Assembly (NCBI RefSeq): GCF_003265325.1
Contig: NZ_QGNX01000001.1
Coordinates: forward strand, 930,001-994,000
Source: Oceanibium sediminis
Lineage (GTDB): Bacteria > Pseudomonadota > Alphaproteobacteria > Rhodobacterales > Rhodobacteraceae
Length of the DNA stretch: 64,000 nucleotides
Direction: 5' to 3'
A program made the translations under genes and the position numbers. This document shows, piece after piece, positions 7,764 through 16,652 of the stretch; position 1 is the stretch's first letter, and every line of letters begins with the position of its first letter. The notes beneath the pieces were generated by a model. That model was not told where the DNA came from, searched no databases, and saw only the letters and a program-made list of their open reading frames with translations.

Positions 7764-9146
7764 TCAGAGTCCGGCGTGTGTGCCGGACAGCTTGGGGGGC
7801 GCGGTATCCTCGCGCGTCGCGGCGATAAATGCCATGCGGCGGGCGGAATATCCATCCTCGGCCCCGCCGCGGTTGCGGGTGCGGTCGCGCAGCAGCGCCT
7901 CGGCCGCGTCAAGGAAACCGCCGCGCAGGGCGGCCTCCACGGTCAGCCGCTCGAACACGTCGCGCTGGGCGTGGCTGCCGCCGATCAGCTGCATGTCGGC
8001 CCGCGCGGCGTTGAGGTTCAGGAAGGCTTCGGCGTAGCGCCCTTCGCCGTAGGCCTCCAGCCCGTTGGCGGCGCTCATGCCGGGGTGGTCGGTGATGCGC
8101 TGCATCTCTGTCTGGTAGCGCGCCGCGTCCTGGCTCATGCGTTGCACCATGGCCTTCGTCGCGCTCACGCGCCCGCCGCCCACCAGGGCCAGCAGGTAGT
8201 GCAGGTCCGCGAAGACGACCGAGCCGTCGCCCGAGCGCCGCTCGGCCAGGTCGGCCAGTTCCTCCCAGCGATGGCCGACGCTTATCCCCTCCACCTCCAG
8301 CCGGGACAGGAGCGAGGCGGCGTTGGAGATATCGCGGTAGTCATCGGTCTTGTCGGCGCGGATCTCGCGGTCATAGAGCGCGAAGACCTCTTCGATCTGG
8401 CCGAGGTCGAGGTGCATCAGTGCGATGTGCCACCAGACGTGATAGCGAAAGTTGTTGCAATGCTCCCACGCCCCGGTCTGCCCCGAAAGCCAGAACAGCC
8501 CGTCTTCCGCCCGCGCGGTCATGTCGTAGACATGGGCGACGGCGTGCAGGCCCCAGGCGTCATCGGGGGCGAGCAGCAGCCCCTCGCGCCCGGATCGCTC
8601 TGCGGCCTCGGTGTCGCCCGTTTCCTCCAGCGCGAAGGCGTGGCAGCCCTTCAGGTAGCCGAGCGCGGGATGGTCGCCCCAAGCCGGCATCACCAGTTCC
8701 AGCGAGGCGCGCATCGCCTGCGGCTGGCCCAGCACGAAGCGGATCGCCTGCACCATCTTCATCGCCAGCGCGTCGCGGGGGGCGCTCAGAAGCAGCTCCT
8801 CGAACCTGCTGGCCGCCTGCGATGGGAAGCCCGCAAGGTAGTCGTGCAGTGCATCGAGGTAGACCTGCTCGCGCGGCGTCGGCGGGCTTTTCGCCGCCGC
8901 GAGGGTCGCGGCATTGGCGCAGTCGCGCGCGGTTTGCGTCATCTCCGCACGGCCGAGGAGCATGCAGAACAGTCCCTTCACCGCGTGGCCCTGGGCGAAG
9001 TCCGGCGCGGCGGAAAGCGTGGCGGCCAGGTGGTCCGGCGTCGCGGCGGCATGGGCAAGAAAGCCCCGGATCGTGGCGTTCCAGGCCTCGATCGCCGTCA
9101 CTGGAAGTGACGTTTCGCAACCGCTGAAGTCCGTTGTTCCAGCCAT
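7764..9146 (-). CDS. TTC38-like tetratricopeptide repeat protein
   Basis: A cytoplasmic protein of 460 residues that resembles tetratricopeptide repeat protein 38. Helical repeats run through most of its length, with family-like segments such as AVAHVYDM and FRYHVWWHIALM. There is no signal peptide. The ATG at 9146 has GGAGGA about 6 bases upstream, and earlier in-frame starts have no such support. Function is unknown; TPR proteins usually scaffold protein contacts. The 14-base gap to opgC on the same strand suggests cotranscription with the glucan genes. The promoter should lie in 9147-9300, shared with the divergent sulfur transporter gene. Confidence 0.85.
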   Translation of the reverse strand: MAGTTDFSGCETSLPVTAIEAWNATIRGFLAHAAATPDHLAATLSAAPDFAQGHAVKGLFCMLLGRAEMTQTARDCANAATLAAAKSPPTPREQVYLDALHDYLAGFPSQAASRFEELLLSAPRDALAMKMVQAIRFVLGQPQAMRASLELVMPAWGDHPALGYLKGCHAFALEETGDTEAAERSGREGLLLAPDDAWGLHAVAHVYDMTARAEDGLFWLSGQTGAWEHCNNFRYHVWWHIALMHLDLGQIEEVFALYDREIRADKTDDYRDISNAASLLSRLEVEGISVGHRWEELADLAERRSGDGSVVFADLHYLLALVGGGRVSATKAMVQRMSQDAARYQTEMQRITDHPGMSAANGLEAYGEGRYAEAFLNLNAARADMQLIGGSHAQRDVFERLTVEAALRGGFLDAAEALLRDRTRNRGGAEDGYSARRMAFIAATREDTAPPKLSGTHAGL

Positions 9147-9301
9147 GATGTCCTCCGATCCAGCGCAACCCATCGACAAAGGTTGTGCGGGGCCACGACT
9201 ACGTGCATCGGTGAAGCGCGTCCACAGGTCCATTCACATGGGCGTCAGGTCACGAATGTGTTATGCGCATCACCGCTGTCTTTTGGGGTTATGGAAACAT
9301 C

Positions 9302-10447
9302 ATGGAAAACACCGCACGCCTGCCTGTTCTGTTCGCAACCGCCGGTCTGATCTTCGTGGCTGTCATGGCCTATGTGAACCGTGGAGGGTCGCTTGCACTG
9401 GCCACCCTTGTGGGCGGTTTCGCGGGCTTTGCGCTGTATCACGCCAGTTTCGGCTTCACCGCAGGCTGGCGGCGGATCATCTCCGAGCGTCGCAGCACGG
9501 GGTTGCGCGCGCAGTTCATGCTGATCGCGCTGACGGCGCTGGTCAGCTACCCGCTGATCGCCTGGGGCGGGGCTTATGCCTGGGTGCAGCCGATCTCGGT
9601 CTCGCTTGTGGTGGGGGCGTTCCTGTTCGGCATGGGGATGCAGCTTGGCGGCGGCTGCGGGTCTGGCACGCTGTTCGTCGTGGGCGGCGGTTCGACCCGG
9701 ATGGTGATCACGCTGCTGTTCTTCATCATCGGCTCGGTCATCGGGGTCGCGCATATCGGTTTCTGGTGGAACCTGCCCTCGGCCGGGCGGGTTTCGCTGC
9801 TGAACGAATTCGGGCCGGTGACGGCCTTTCTGATCCTGATCGCGATCCTCGGCGCCCTGGCCTATGGTGCGATGCAGCTCGAGAAGCGCGCCCATGGAAG
9901 CCTTGAGCCGGCGCGCAAGACCGGCTCTCTGATCCGGGGGCCGTGGTCGCCCTGGATGGGCGCGGTGGCGCTGGCGGCGGTGGGAATCCTGACGTTCCTG
10001 GTGCTGAACCGCCCCTGGGGCATCACGCAGGCCTTCGGGTTCTGGGGGGCGAAGGCGGCCTATGTCGCCGGGGTGCCCACCGACGTTTGGTTCCTTGAAC
10101 CCTGGTCCGAGAAACGGCTGAACCAGTCCGTGTTCGCGGATTCCACCTCTGTCATGGATTTCGGGATCATCCTTGGCGCGATGCTGGCGGCCAGCCTTGC
10201 GGGCAAGTGGAAGCCGGTCTGGTCCCTCAGCGCGTCCGAGATCGGCACCGCCGTGGTGGGCGGTCTGTTGATGGGCTACGGCGCGCGGCTGGGCTTTGGC
10301 TGCAACATCGGCGCATATCTCGGCGGGCTGGTGTCAGGCAGCATGCACGCCTGGGTCTGGGCGGCGGCGGCCTTCGCCGGTTCCACGGTCATCGTGAAGT
10401 GGCGGATGCCGCGCGCACCCGCCACGCCTCAGAACGCGCCGTCGTAG
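9302..10447 (+). CDS. YeeE/YedE (TsuA-like) sulfur-compound transporter
   Basis: An integral membrane protein of 381 residues with two pseudo-repeats. Each repeat holds the conserved cysteine loop of the YeeE/TsuA family: LGGGCGSGTLF in the first half and GFGCNIGAYLGG in the second. TsuA imports thiosulfate through such cysteines, so a thiosulfate or related sulfur-transfer substrate is likely. I prefer the ATG at 9302 (start MENTARL), which begins just before the first membrane segment; an ATG at 9263 would add 13 residues, and neither has a strong ribosome site. The 3' end overlaps the convergent thiamine-diphosphate enzyme by 19 bases. Confidence 0.88.
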   Translation: MENTARLPVLFATAGLIFVAVMAYVNRGGSLALATLVGGFAGFALYHASFGFTAGWRRIISERRSTGLRAQFMLIALTALVSYPLIAWGGAYAWVQPISVSLVVGAFLFGMGMQLGGGCGSGTLFVVGGGSTRMVITLLFFIIGSVIGVAHIGFWWNLPSAGRVSLLNEFGPVTAFLILIAILGALAYGAMQLEKRAHGSLEPARKTGSLIRGPWSPWMGAVALAAVGILTFLVLNRPWGITQAFGFWGAKAAYVAGVPTDVWFLEPWSEKRLNQSVFADSTSVMDFGIILGAMLAASLAGKWKPVWSLSASEIGTAVVGGLLMGYGARLGFGCNIGAYLGGLVSGSMHAWVWAAAAFAGSTVIVKWRMPRAPATPQNAPS

Positions 10448-12033
10448 GCGCGAGGACCGATCCGCGCCGCGATCACGGTGAAAGTGTCGCGCTGAAGCGC
10501 GGCGCGGGCCGCGTCGGCCAGCGCCGCCGCATCCTCGACCAGCACGCCGTGCCCGCCTAGCGCGGTGGCCACGGCGGGAAAGTCCGTAGCGCCGAAATCC
10601 ACGCCAAGGTTGGGGCGCTGCGTGCCGCGCTGCTTCAACTCGATCAGGGCCAGGCTTTCGTCCACCAGCACCACGATGATCAGCGGCAGGCCAAGGTCGC
10701 GGATGGTGGCCAGCTCGCCGAGGCCCATTTCAAGCCCCGCGTCGCCGACGAAGGCGATCACCGGCGTGTCCGGCGCGCCCAGCTTGAAACCGGCGGCAAG
10801 CGGCACGGCGCAGGCCATGGTGCAAAGCGCGGTGGACTGGATCATCCCGCGCGGGGCGCGGCACTGCCACATCTGGGACAGAAGGATGCGATGCGCCCCG
10901 CTGTCGGCCGAGATCACGGTTGTGTCCGGCATGGCCTGCCGCAGGGTGGCGAAGACCTGCCCCGGCCCCCAGCCGCTCGGGGCGAAGGCCTGCGCCAGCG
11001 AGGCTTTCGCCGCTTCCGGCGCGCGGTCTGGCCAGCACCCTTCCGGGTCGTCCACGTCGCCGAGCGCCGAGAGCCCCTCGCGCACAGAGGCGGTCAGCAT
11101 GTGGCTGACGCTGTGCATGCCGTGGGTGCGGGGCACCTCGGTCAGTTCGATCACGGTCTGGTCGGCGCGCCAGGGGTTGCGCCAACCGATGCGCATTTCG
11201 ATGGGGTCGTAGCCAAGTAGCAGGATGCAGTCCGACGCCTCGATCAGGGGCTTCAGGATGTTGTCCGCCTTCGGGGAAAGCCCCGCGCCGCCGAGGGCCA
11301 GGCGCTCCCCCTCGTCGATCAGGCCCTTGGCCTTGTAGGTGGTGATCAGCGGCACCTCGTTCCGGTCGCACCAGGCGCGGATCGCCGGGCCTGCGCCCTG
11401 GTTGACCGCGTCCACCCCGGCGATGGCCAGCGGGCGGCGGGCGGCCGCCAGCGCCTTGCGCGCGGTATCCAGCCTGCGCCCGGCGGGGGCGACGCGCCCG
11501 GGCAGGTGCGGCGGGATGTCGGCGGCGTCGCTGGTGGCTTCGGCGACCGAGATCGGCACGTCCACATGCACCGGACCCGGCTGGCCCGAGGTGGCGATGG
11601 CGATCGCCTTGGCCATCACCTCGGCCACGGCGCCGTGGCTGGCGCGGAAGCTCGCCTTGGTGATCGGGCGCAGCAGTTGCTGGTGGTCGAAGACCTGGTG
11701 GGTGTAGCTCTCCGCCTCGGCCGCGTCGACGCAGCCGGTCAGGAAGATCAGCGGCACCTTGTCCTGATGGGCGTTGGCGACAACGTTGACGGCATTTGCG
11801 ACGCCGGGACCGAGGGTGGCGACAAGAACACCCGGCGCGCCGGTTGCGTGCCACAGCCCTTCGGCCATGAAGCCGCCGGCGTTCTCGTGCTTGACCAGGA
11901 CGAACCGCAGCCCGGCGTCGTCCAGGCCCTGCATCAGGGCCAGGACCTCGCCACCGGGGATGCCGAAGGCATGGGTTGCGCCCGCCGCGCGCAGGGCGTC
12001 GCCGATGATCCGCCCGCCGGTTCTGTCGCTCAT
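10429..12033 (-). CDS. Thiamine-diphosphate-dependent enzyme, acetolactate-synthase-like
   Basis: A protein of 534 residues with the three-domain layout of the acetolactate synthase/decarboxylase superfamily. The N-terminal pyrimidine-binding domain has the conserved Glu in VKHENAGGFMAEG. A central domain follows, then a C-terminal diphosphate domain with GDAGLEMGLGELATIRDLG. The usual GDG..NN magnesium motif reads GDA..VD here, so the metal site is altered. The ATG at 12033 is preceded by AGGAGG. It overlaps the CoA-transferase stop as TGATG, so the two act together. Oxalyl-CoA decarboxylase-like or 2-oxoacid decarboxylase roles are possible, but the substrate cannot be read from the sequence. 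Confidence 0.82.
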   Translation of the reverse strand: MSDRTGGRIIGDALRAAGATHAFGIPGGEVLALMQGLDDAGLRFVLVKHENAGGFMAEGLWHATGAPGVLVATLGPGVANAVNVVANAHQDKVPLIFLTGCVDAAEAESYTHQVFDHQQLLRPITKASFRASHGAVAEVMAKAIAIATSGQPGPVHVDVPISVAEATSDAADIPPHLPGRVAPAGRRLDTARKALAAARRPLAIAGVDAVNQGAGPAIRAWCDRNEVPLITTYKAKGLIDEGERLALGGAGLSPKADNILKPLIEASDCILLLGYDPIEMRIGWRNPWRADQTVIELTEVPRTHGMHSVSHMLTASVREGLSALGDVDDPEGCWPDRAPEAAKASLAQAFAPSGWGPGQVFATLRQAMPDTTVISADSGAHRILLSQMWQCRAPRGMIQSTALCTMACAVPLAAGFKLGAPDTPVIAFVGDAGLEMGLGELATIRDLGLPLIIVVLVDESLALIELKQRGTQRPNLGVDFGATDFPAVATALGGHGVLVEDAAALADAARAALQRDTFTVIAARIGPRAYDGAF

Positions 12034-13253
12034 CACGCGCCTCCTATGATGCCGTTCTCGCTCCACTGTGCCAACTGATCGTCGTCCGCCGCAAGGACAT
12101 CGGAAAGAACCTCTGCCGTATGCTGCCCGACGGTGGGCGGCGCACCCTGGTATTCGATGGGGGTGCCGCTCATCCTTATCGGGTTGGCGATCAGCTCGAC
12201 GCTGCCGCTGACGGGGTGGTCCATGGTGATCGTCATGCCCCGCGCCTGCGCCTGGGGCTGGGCGAACGCCTCGGCCACGGTGTTGATGGGGCCGCAGGGC
12301 ACCGCCTTGTCGTCGAGCAGGGCGATCCAGTCCGCTGCCGTGCGAGTTTTGGTGATCTCTCCCAGCAGGGGGATCAGGACCTCGCGGTTATGGACCCGGT
12401 CGACGTTGCGCGCGAAACGCGGATCCTCGGCCAGTTCGGGGTGGCCGGCGGCGGCGCAGAAGCGGGCGAACTGCCCGTCGTTGCCCACCGCCAGGATGAA
12501 GGCCCGGTCCGAGGCGGGAAAGGTGCCGTAGGGCACGATCGTGGGATGTTCGTTGCCGCGCTGGGGCGGCGGCTTTTCGTCCACAAGGTAGGCCTGCCCC
12601 TGGTTGATCAGCCAGGCAAGCTGGCTGTCGAGCAGGCTGACGTCGATATACTGGCCCTTGCCGCTGGTTTGCCGGGCATGAAGGGCGGACAGGATCGCGG
12701 TATTGGCGTACATGCCGCACATCACGTCGGCGATGCCGACGCCGACCTTCATCGGATCGCGCCCCGGCTCACCCGTCAGGGACATGATGCCGCCCATGCC
12801 CTGGATCAGGAAGTCATAACCCGCGCGATGGGCCAGCGGGCCGGTCTGCCCGAAGCCGGTGATCGAGCAATAGATCAGGCACGGGTTCTGCGGCGCGAGG
12901 CTGTCGTAGTCGAGGCCGTATTTCTTCAGCCCGCCGACCTTGAAATTCTCGATCAGGATGTCGGATTTCAGGGCCAGGGCGCGGACGATGTCCTGCCCCT
13001 CGGGGGTAGCGATGTCCACGGCTACGGATTTCTTGCCCCGGTTCGCGCATAGGTAGTAGGCGCTTTCGGGGGTGTCGTTCCCGTCCGCGTCCTGAAGGAA
13101 CGGCGGGCCCCAGCCGCGGGTGTCGTCGCCCTTTCCGGGGCGTTCGATCTTGATCACCTCGGCCCCGAGGTCGGAGAGAAGCTGCGTTGCCGTCGGCCCG
13201 GCGAGGATGCGTGAGAGATCGAGGACCCGCAGGCCGGTCAGTGGTGCGCTCAC
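12033..13253 (-). CDS. CaiB/BaiF family (class III) CoA-transferase
   Basis: A class III CoA-transferase of 406 residues that moves CoA between carboxylic acids. Seen are the N-terminal LRVLDLSRILAGP, the GADVIKIE-like GAEVIKIERPG, ANRGKKSVAVD, and VGVGIADVMCGMYA, which carries the Asp expected to form the acyl intermediate. I chose the GTG at 13253, with GGGAG 8 bases upstream; a GTG three codons earlier sits too close to that site. The gene is coupled to the thiamine-diphosphate enzyme downstream. Formyl-CoA:oxalate transfer is one family function, but the acid used here is unknown. Confidence 0.88.
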   Translation of the reverse strand: MSAPLTGLRVLDLSRILAGPTATQLLSDLGAEVIKIERPGKGDDTRGWGPPFLQDADGNDTPESAYYLCANRGKKSVAVDIATPEGQDIVRALALKSDILIENFKVGGLKKYGLDYDSLAPQNPCLIYCSITGFGQTGPLAHRAGYDFLIQGMGGIMSLTGEPGRDPMKVGVGIADVMCGMYANTAILSALHARQTSGKGQYIDVSLLDSQLAWLINQGQAYLVDEKPPPQRGNEHPTIVPYGTFPASDRAFILAVGNDGQFARFCAAAGHPELAEDPRFARNVDRVHNREVLIPLLGEITKTRTAADWIALLDDKAVPCGPINTVAEAFAQPQAQARGMTITMDHPVSGSVELIANPIRMSGTPIEYQGAPPTVGQHTAEVLSDVLAADDDQLAQWSENGIIGGA

Positions 13254-13443
13254 GTTCGTCACTCCCGCAAATGGTTCTTTTGATTTGCGATACCAGCTTC
13301 CTCGGCTTCGGGCCAGTATTGTGGGAGGTGATCCTGCGGAGGGCCTGACGGCCCGTTGCGATGCCCCCCACCCCCGCTGGCGCGCGGGTGGGGCCCCGTG
13401 GGGCGTTGCGCGGATCGGGCGGCGCTGGCGCGCGGGGCTGGGT

Positions 13444-13475
13444 TGCCTCCGGCGGGGATATTTGGGGACTTTGGA
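13444..13475 (+). repeat. Dispersed intergenic element, copy 2
   Basis: Second copy of the TGCCTCCGGCGG...ACTTTGGA element, of the GGGGACTTTGGA subtype like copy 1. It lies in the 267-base space between the ask stop and the CoA-transferase start, 8 bases from the strong hairpin that follows ask. This is the only copy not between convergent genes. The rest of the space (13254-13443) holds GC-rich sequence with no gene I can support. Confidence 0.8.
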
Positions 13476-13483
13476 GAGGGGGT

Positions 13484-13514
13484 GCGGCATCCCGGGGTGG
13501 GCCCGGGATGCCGC
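13484..13514 (-). terminator. Hairpin at the end of the ectoine operon
   Basis: A perfect 12-base stem, GCGGCATCCCGG with CCGGGATGCCGC, and a 7-base loop, 6 bases past the ask stop codon. There is no T tract on the minus strand. It would need help from Rho or act as an mRNA 3' end stabiliser. The dispersed repeat copy 2 follows directly. Confidence 0.65.
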
Positions 13515-13520
13515 GTTGGT

Positions 13521-14954
13521 TCAGGCGGCGTTTGTCAGGCGGGGGCGGGCGGGTTGGATGAACGCGCCATGCATTGCCTTGATCGCGCTTTTCAGCACAT
13601 CGCGTTCGACGATGAACTGGACATCCACGTTGCGCGGCCCCTGGCTGGCGCCGATGGCGGAGAGCCCGGCGTCCGCAAGGGCGGTCAGCCCGCGCGAGAG
13701 CACGGCGAGGCCGCTGAGGTCGCGCCCGATGACCGAGGCCATCGACAGGGTGCGGGTGGTGATTTCCGCCGCCGGATAGGCCCGCGCGATGTCCTTCTCG
13801 ACCCGGCGCATGGTTTTCAGCGAGGTGTCGAGGTAGTGGGTGATCGTGTTGGCGTTGGAGACTTTCGAAACGATCCGCACGTTGTGGCGGGCCAGCACCT
13901 CAAGGATCTTGGCGTCGTAGCCTTTGACGCCGACCATGTCCTGTTCGAAGACCTCCAACGTCACGATATCGAGGCCGGTGACGATTTCCACCGCCGGCGA
14001 CTCGGCCGGCTGGTCGTCGATCAGGGTGCCCGGATCGTCCGGTTCGAAGGCATTTGTGACACGCAGCGGCACGTCGGCCTGGCGCAGTGTCTTGGCGGCC
14101 TTCGGGTGGATCGCCTCCATCCCCATGTTCGACAGCTGGTCGGCGACGTCGAAGTTGGTGCGTCCGATCTTGCAGACCTGGTCTTCGCCGACGATCTTCG
14201 GATCGCTGGAGGAGAGGTGGAATTCCTTGTGGATGATCGCCTCATGCGCGCCGGTAAGGGCGGCCAAGCGGGAGAAGGTCACCTCGGAATAGCCGCGGTC
14301 ATACTCGCGCATCAGGCCTTCGGCGCATTGCGCGTACCCGGTCACGATGGGCATTTCCGCCTGCAAATCGATGCTGTCCATCGCCTTGGCGATGCGTTCG
14401 TCGAGCGTCACGTCGCCCTCGTCGCGCCAGCCGGACAGGTCGACGAATCGCGCGTTCACGCCCGCGCGCTGCAGCATCAGCGTGGTCACGAAGGCAGAGT
14501 GCGCCTCGCCCACGCCGGCGAGCAGTTCGCGGATTTGCAGCATGTGCTCGGACAGGCGGAAGTGCCCGTAGGCGCACAGGCGTTGCAGGTCGATCAGGCA
14601 GTTGCGTGCGCCATGGGCGCGTTCCGTAACGAAGGCGTCGGCCTGTTCGATATCGGCGGGGTGTTCCAGGATCTGGTGGTTCAACTCCCGCATCTCGCGC
14701 GCGACATTGTTCAGGGCGTCGTGCCAGCCCTGGTCGGAGTCGGCATTGGTGAAATGCGCATAGACACCCGGCGCGCCGGATTTCTTGTGCTCCAGCAGCA
14801 GGTTCGTGATGCCGCCAAAGGCGGACACCACGAAGACGCGGCCGTAAAGCTCGTCTGGCTTGCGGGACCCGATGAAGAGCGTATCCGCAAGCTGGTTCAC
14901 GCGGGACATGGACGTGCCGCCGATCTTTTCGACTGTATGGGACATCCGGGTCAT
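13521..14954 (-). CDS. ask: Specialised aspartate kinase of the ectoine operon (Ask_Ect)
   Basis: Aspartate kinase phosphorylates L-aspartate, the first step towards aspartate semialdehyde, the precursor of ectoine. The protein has 477 residues. The N-terminal EKIGGTSMSR is the kinase motif, and the IHKEFHLSSSDPKIVG segment and two C-terminal ACT-like regions follow. Sequence and position match the dedicated Ask_Ect isoform, which is usually less sensitive to lysine and threonine feedback; that property is family knowledge. The ATG overlaps the ectC stop as ATGA. It is the last gene of the operon and is followed by a strong hairpin. Confidence 0.95.
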   Translation of the reverse strand: MTRMSHTVEKIGGTSMSRVNQLADTLFIGSRKPDELYGRVFVVSAFGGITNLLLEHKKSGAPGVYAHFTNADSDQGWHDALNNVAREMRELNHQILEHPADIEQADAFVTERAHGARNCLIDLQRLCAYGHFRLSEHMLQIRELLAGVGEAHSAFVTTLMLQRAGVNARFVDLSGWRDEGDVTLDERIAKAMDSIDLQAEMPIVTGYAQCAEGLMREYDRGYSEVTFSRLAALTGAHEAIIHKEFHLSSSDPKIVGEDQVCKIGRTNFDVADQLSNMGMEAIHPKAAKTLRQADVPLRVTNAFEPDDPGTLIDDQPAESPAVEIVTGLDIVTLEVFEQDMVGVKGYDAKILEVLARHNVRIVSKVSNANTITHYLDTSLKTMRRVEKDIARAYPAAEITTRTLSMASVIGRDLSGLAVLSRGLTALADAGLSAIGASQGPRNVDVQFIVERDVLKSAIKAMHGAFIQPARPRLTNAA

Positions 14955-15352
14955 GCCTGTTGCGCAAGCTCCTCTGCGGGTGCGTAGGATCCGTCTTCAC
15001 GGTGCACTTCGGTGCCGGTGACCGGGGGATTGAAGCAGCAGGCCATGTGCAGTTCTTCCTCGGCGCGCAGGATGTGCTTGTCGTGCTTGTCGAGCGCGTA
15101 CATGACGCCGGGCGTGATCGCGTGCGTCTCACCCGTGGCGAGGTCCGTGATCGAGCCTTTGCCCTTCATGCAGTACACGCTTTCGAAGTGGTGCTTGTAG
15201 TGGAACGTGTGTTCCGAGTCCGCTTCCAGCACGGTGATATGGAAGGAAAAGCCCATACCGTCGTCCGCCAGGAGCATCCTGGTGGAGGTCCATCGGGCAT
15301 CGGCAACATGGCGGTCGGTGCCCTTGAGCTTGTTGAAGTCACGAATAATCAT
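14951..15352 (-). CDS. ectC: L-ectoine synthase
   Basis: EctC cyclises N-gamma-acetyl-diaminobutyrate to ectoine. It is a small cupin enzyme of 133 residues, the usual family length. Seen are the N-terminal MIIRDFNKLKGTDRHV, the iron-binding cupin region HFESVYCMKGKG and the C-terminal FNPPVTGTEVH, all close to the family pattern. It lies 7 bases after ectB and overlaps ask by 4 bases. No ectD hydroxylase gene is next to it, so hydroxyectoine synthesis cannot be inferred from this window. Confidence 0.97.
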   Translation of the reverse strand: MIIRDFNKLKGTDRHVADARWTSTRMLLADDGMGFSFHITVLEADSEHTFHYKHHFESVYCMKGKGSITDLATGETHAITPGVMYALDKHDKHILRAEEELHMACCFNPPVTGTEVHREDGSYAPAEELAQQA

Positions 15353-15359
15353 CTGGTGT

Positions 15360-16652
15360 TCACTCCGCTGCGATCTGCACGTTTGCTGTAATTTCGGAGG
15401 TGGCCCGCATCAGGATGCCAAGGCCCTCTTCCATGATCTCGACGGGGGTCGTGAGCGGCGCGAGCACCTTCACCACCTCGTCATGGGCGCCGGAGGTTTC
15501 GATCAGCAGCCCCAGTTCGTAGGCGCGCGCGCAGATGGCGGCGGCCAGTTCGCCAGAGCCGACATCGACGCCCTGCATCAGGCCGCGGCCTTTCAGCGTG
15601 GCGCCGTCGACCAGGTCAGCCACCTTTTGCAGCGCCTCCGTCAGTGCCGCCGACTTCTCAGCAAGCTCCTTTTCGAAGGCGTCTTCGGACCAGAACTTCT
15701 CGATCGCGACGCGGGCGGTCACGAAGGCATGGGTGTTGCCCCGGAAGGTGCCGTTGTGCTCCGCCGGCTTCCAGACGTCGTGCTCTGGCTTGATCAGCAG
15801 CGCGGCGAAGGGCAGGCCGAAGCCGGACAGCGATTTCGCCTGGGTGATCATGTCCGGCTTGATGCCTGCCTGCTCGAACGAGAAATAGCGCCCCGAGCGG
15901 CCGCACCCGGCCTGGATATCGTCGATGATCAGCAGCGCGCCCAGCTTGCGGGCGAGCTTCTCGACGCCCTGCATCCATGCGTCGGAGGCCGGGTTCAGCC
16001 CGCCTTCGCCCTGGATCGGCTCGAAGATGAACGCGGCAGGCGCGTCGATGCCGGAGGAGGGGTTCGTAAGCATCTCCTCGATCACGGCGAGCGTGTCGAT
16101 ACCTTCGCCCAGCGCGCCCTCGAAGGGCATGTGGGTCACGTCGCCCAGCATGCCGCCGCCCGCGCCGCCGCGCTTGGAGGCGTTGCCCGTCAGCGCCAGC
16201 GCGCCCATGGTCATGCCATGGAAGCCGTTGGTGAAGGCGATCACGTTGCGCCGACCCGTCACCTTGCGGGCCAGCTTGATCGCCGCCTCGACCGCGTTGG
16301 TGCCGGTCGGGCCGGTCATCATGATCTTGTGGTCCATGCCGCGCGGGGCGAGGATCTTCTCCTCGTAGGCTTTCAGGAACGCACCCTTCGCCTCGGAATG
16401 GAAGTCCAGCCCGTGGGCAATGCCGTCGCCCGCGATATGGTCGAGCAGCGCGACCTTCATGTCCGGGTCGTTATGCCCGTAGTTCAGCGACGAACAGCCC
16501 GCCAGGAAGTCGATGTAGCGGGTGCCGTCCTTGTCGAAAACTTCCGAGCCGCGCGCTTGCGCGAACTCCGCGTTCATGGCGCGGCAGTAAGACCGCGCTT
16601 CGCTTTCTCGACGAGTGTAGATTGAAAAATTCTGTGCCATGTCGTCGGCCAT
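15360..16652 (-). CDS. ectB: Diaminobutyrate--2-oxoglutarate transaminase
   Basis: EctB converts aspartate semialdehyde to L-2,4-diaminobutyrate using glutamate as amino donor and PLP as cofactor. The 430 residues carry the class III aminotransferase features: the GPTGTNAVEAAIKLAR phosphate region, LIIDDIQAGCGRSG with the PLP-ring Asp, and TQAKSLSGFGLP with the Schiff-base Lys. The ATG at 16652 has an AAAGGGAAAGGA ribosome site about 8 bases upstream. This start lies inside the 3' end of ectA, giving an unusually long overlap of 79 bases. Confidence 0.97.
   Translation of the reverse strand: MADDMAQNFSIYTRRESEARSYCRAMNAEFAQARGSEVFDKDGTRYIDFLAGCSSLNYGHNDPDMKVALLDHIAGDGIAHGLDFHSEAKGAFLKAYEEKILAPRGMDHKIMMTGPTGTNAVEAAIKLARKVTGRRNVIAFTNGFHGMTMGALALTGNASKRGGAGGGMLGDVTHMPFEGALGEGIDTLAVIEEMLTNPSSGIDAPAAFIFEPIQGEGGLNPASDAWMQGVEKLARKLGALLIIDDIQAGCGRSGRYFSFEQAGIKPDMITQAKSLSGFGLPFAALLIKPEHDVWKPAEHNGTFRGNTHAFVTARVAIEKFWSEDAFEKELAEKSAALTEALQKVADLVDGATLKGRGLMQGVDVGSGELAAAICARAYELGLLIETSGAHDEVVKVLAPLTTPVEIMEEGLGILMRATSEITANVQIAAE

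Noticed and set aside
4733-8037. Two long plus-strand frames (596 and 764 codons) across the opg genes
   Set aside because: They are antisense to opgH, opgG and opgC, and their composition is rich in Arg, Gly, Pro and Ala. No ribosome site or domain supports them.
13356-14987. A 543-codon plus-strand frame across ask
   Set aside because: It is a mirror of the aspartate kinase gene and starts within the dispersed repeat. The kinase on the minus strand has all its family motifs.
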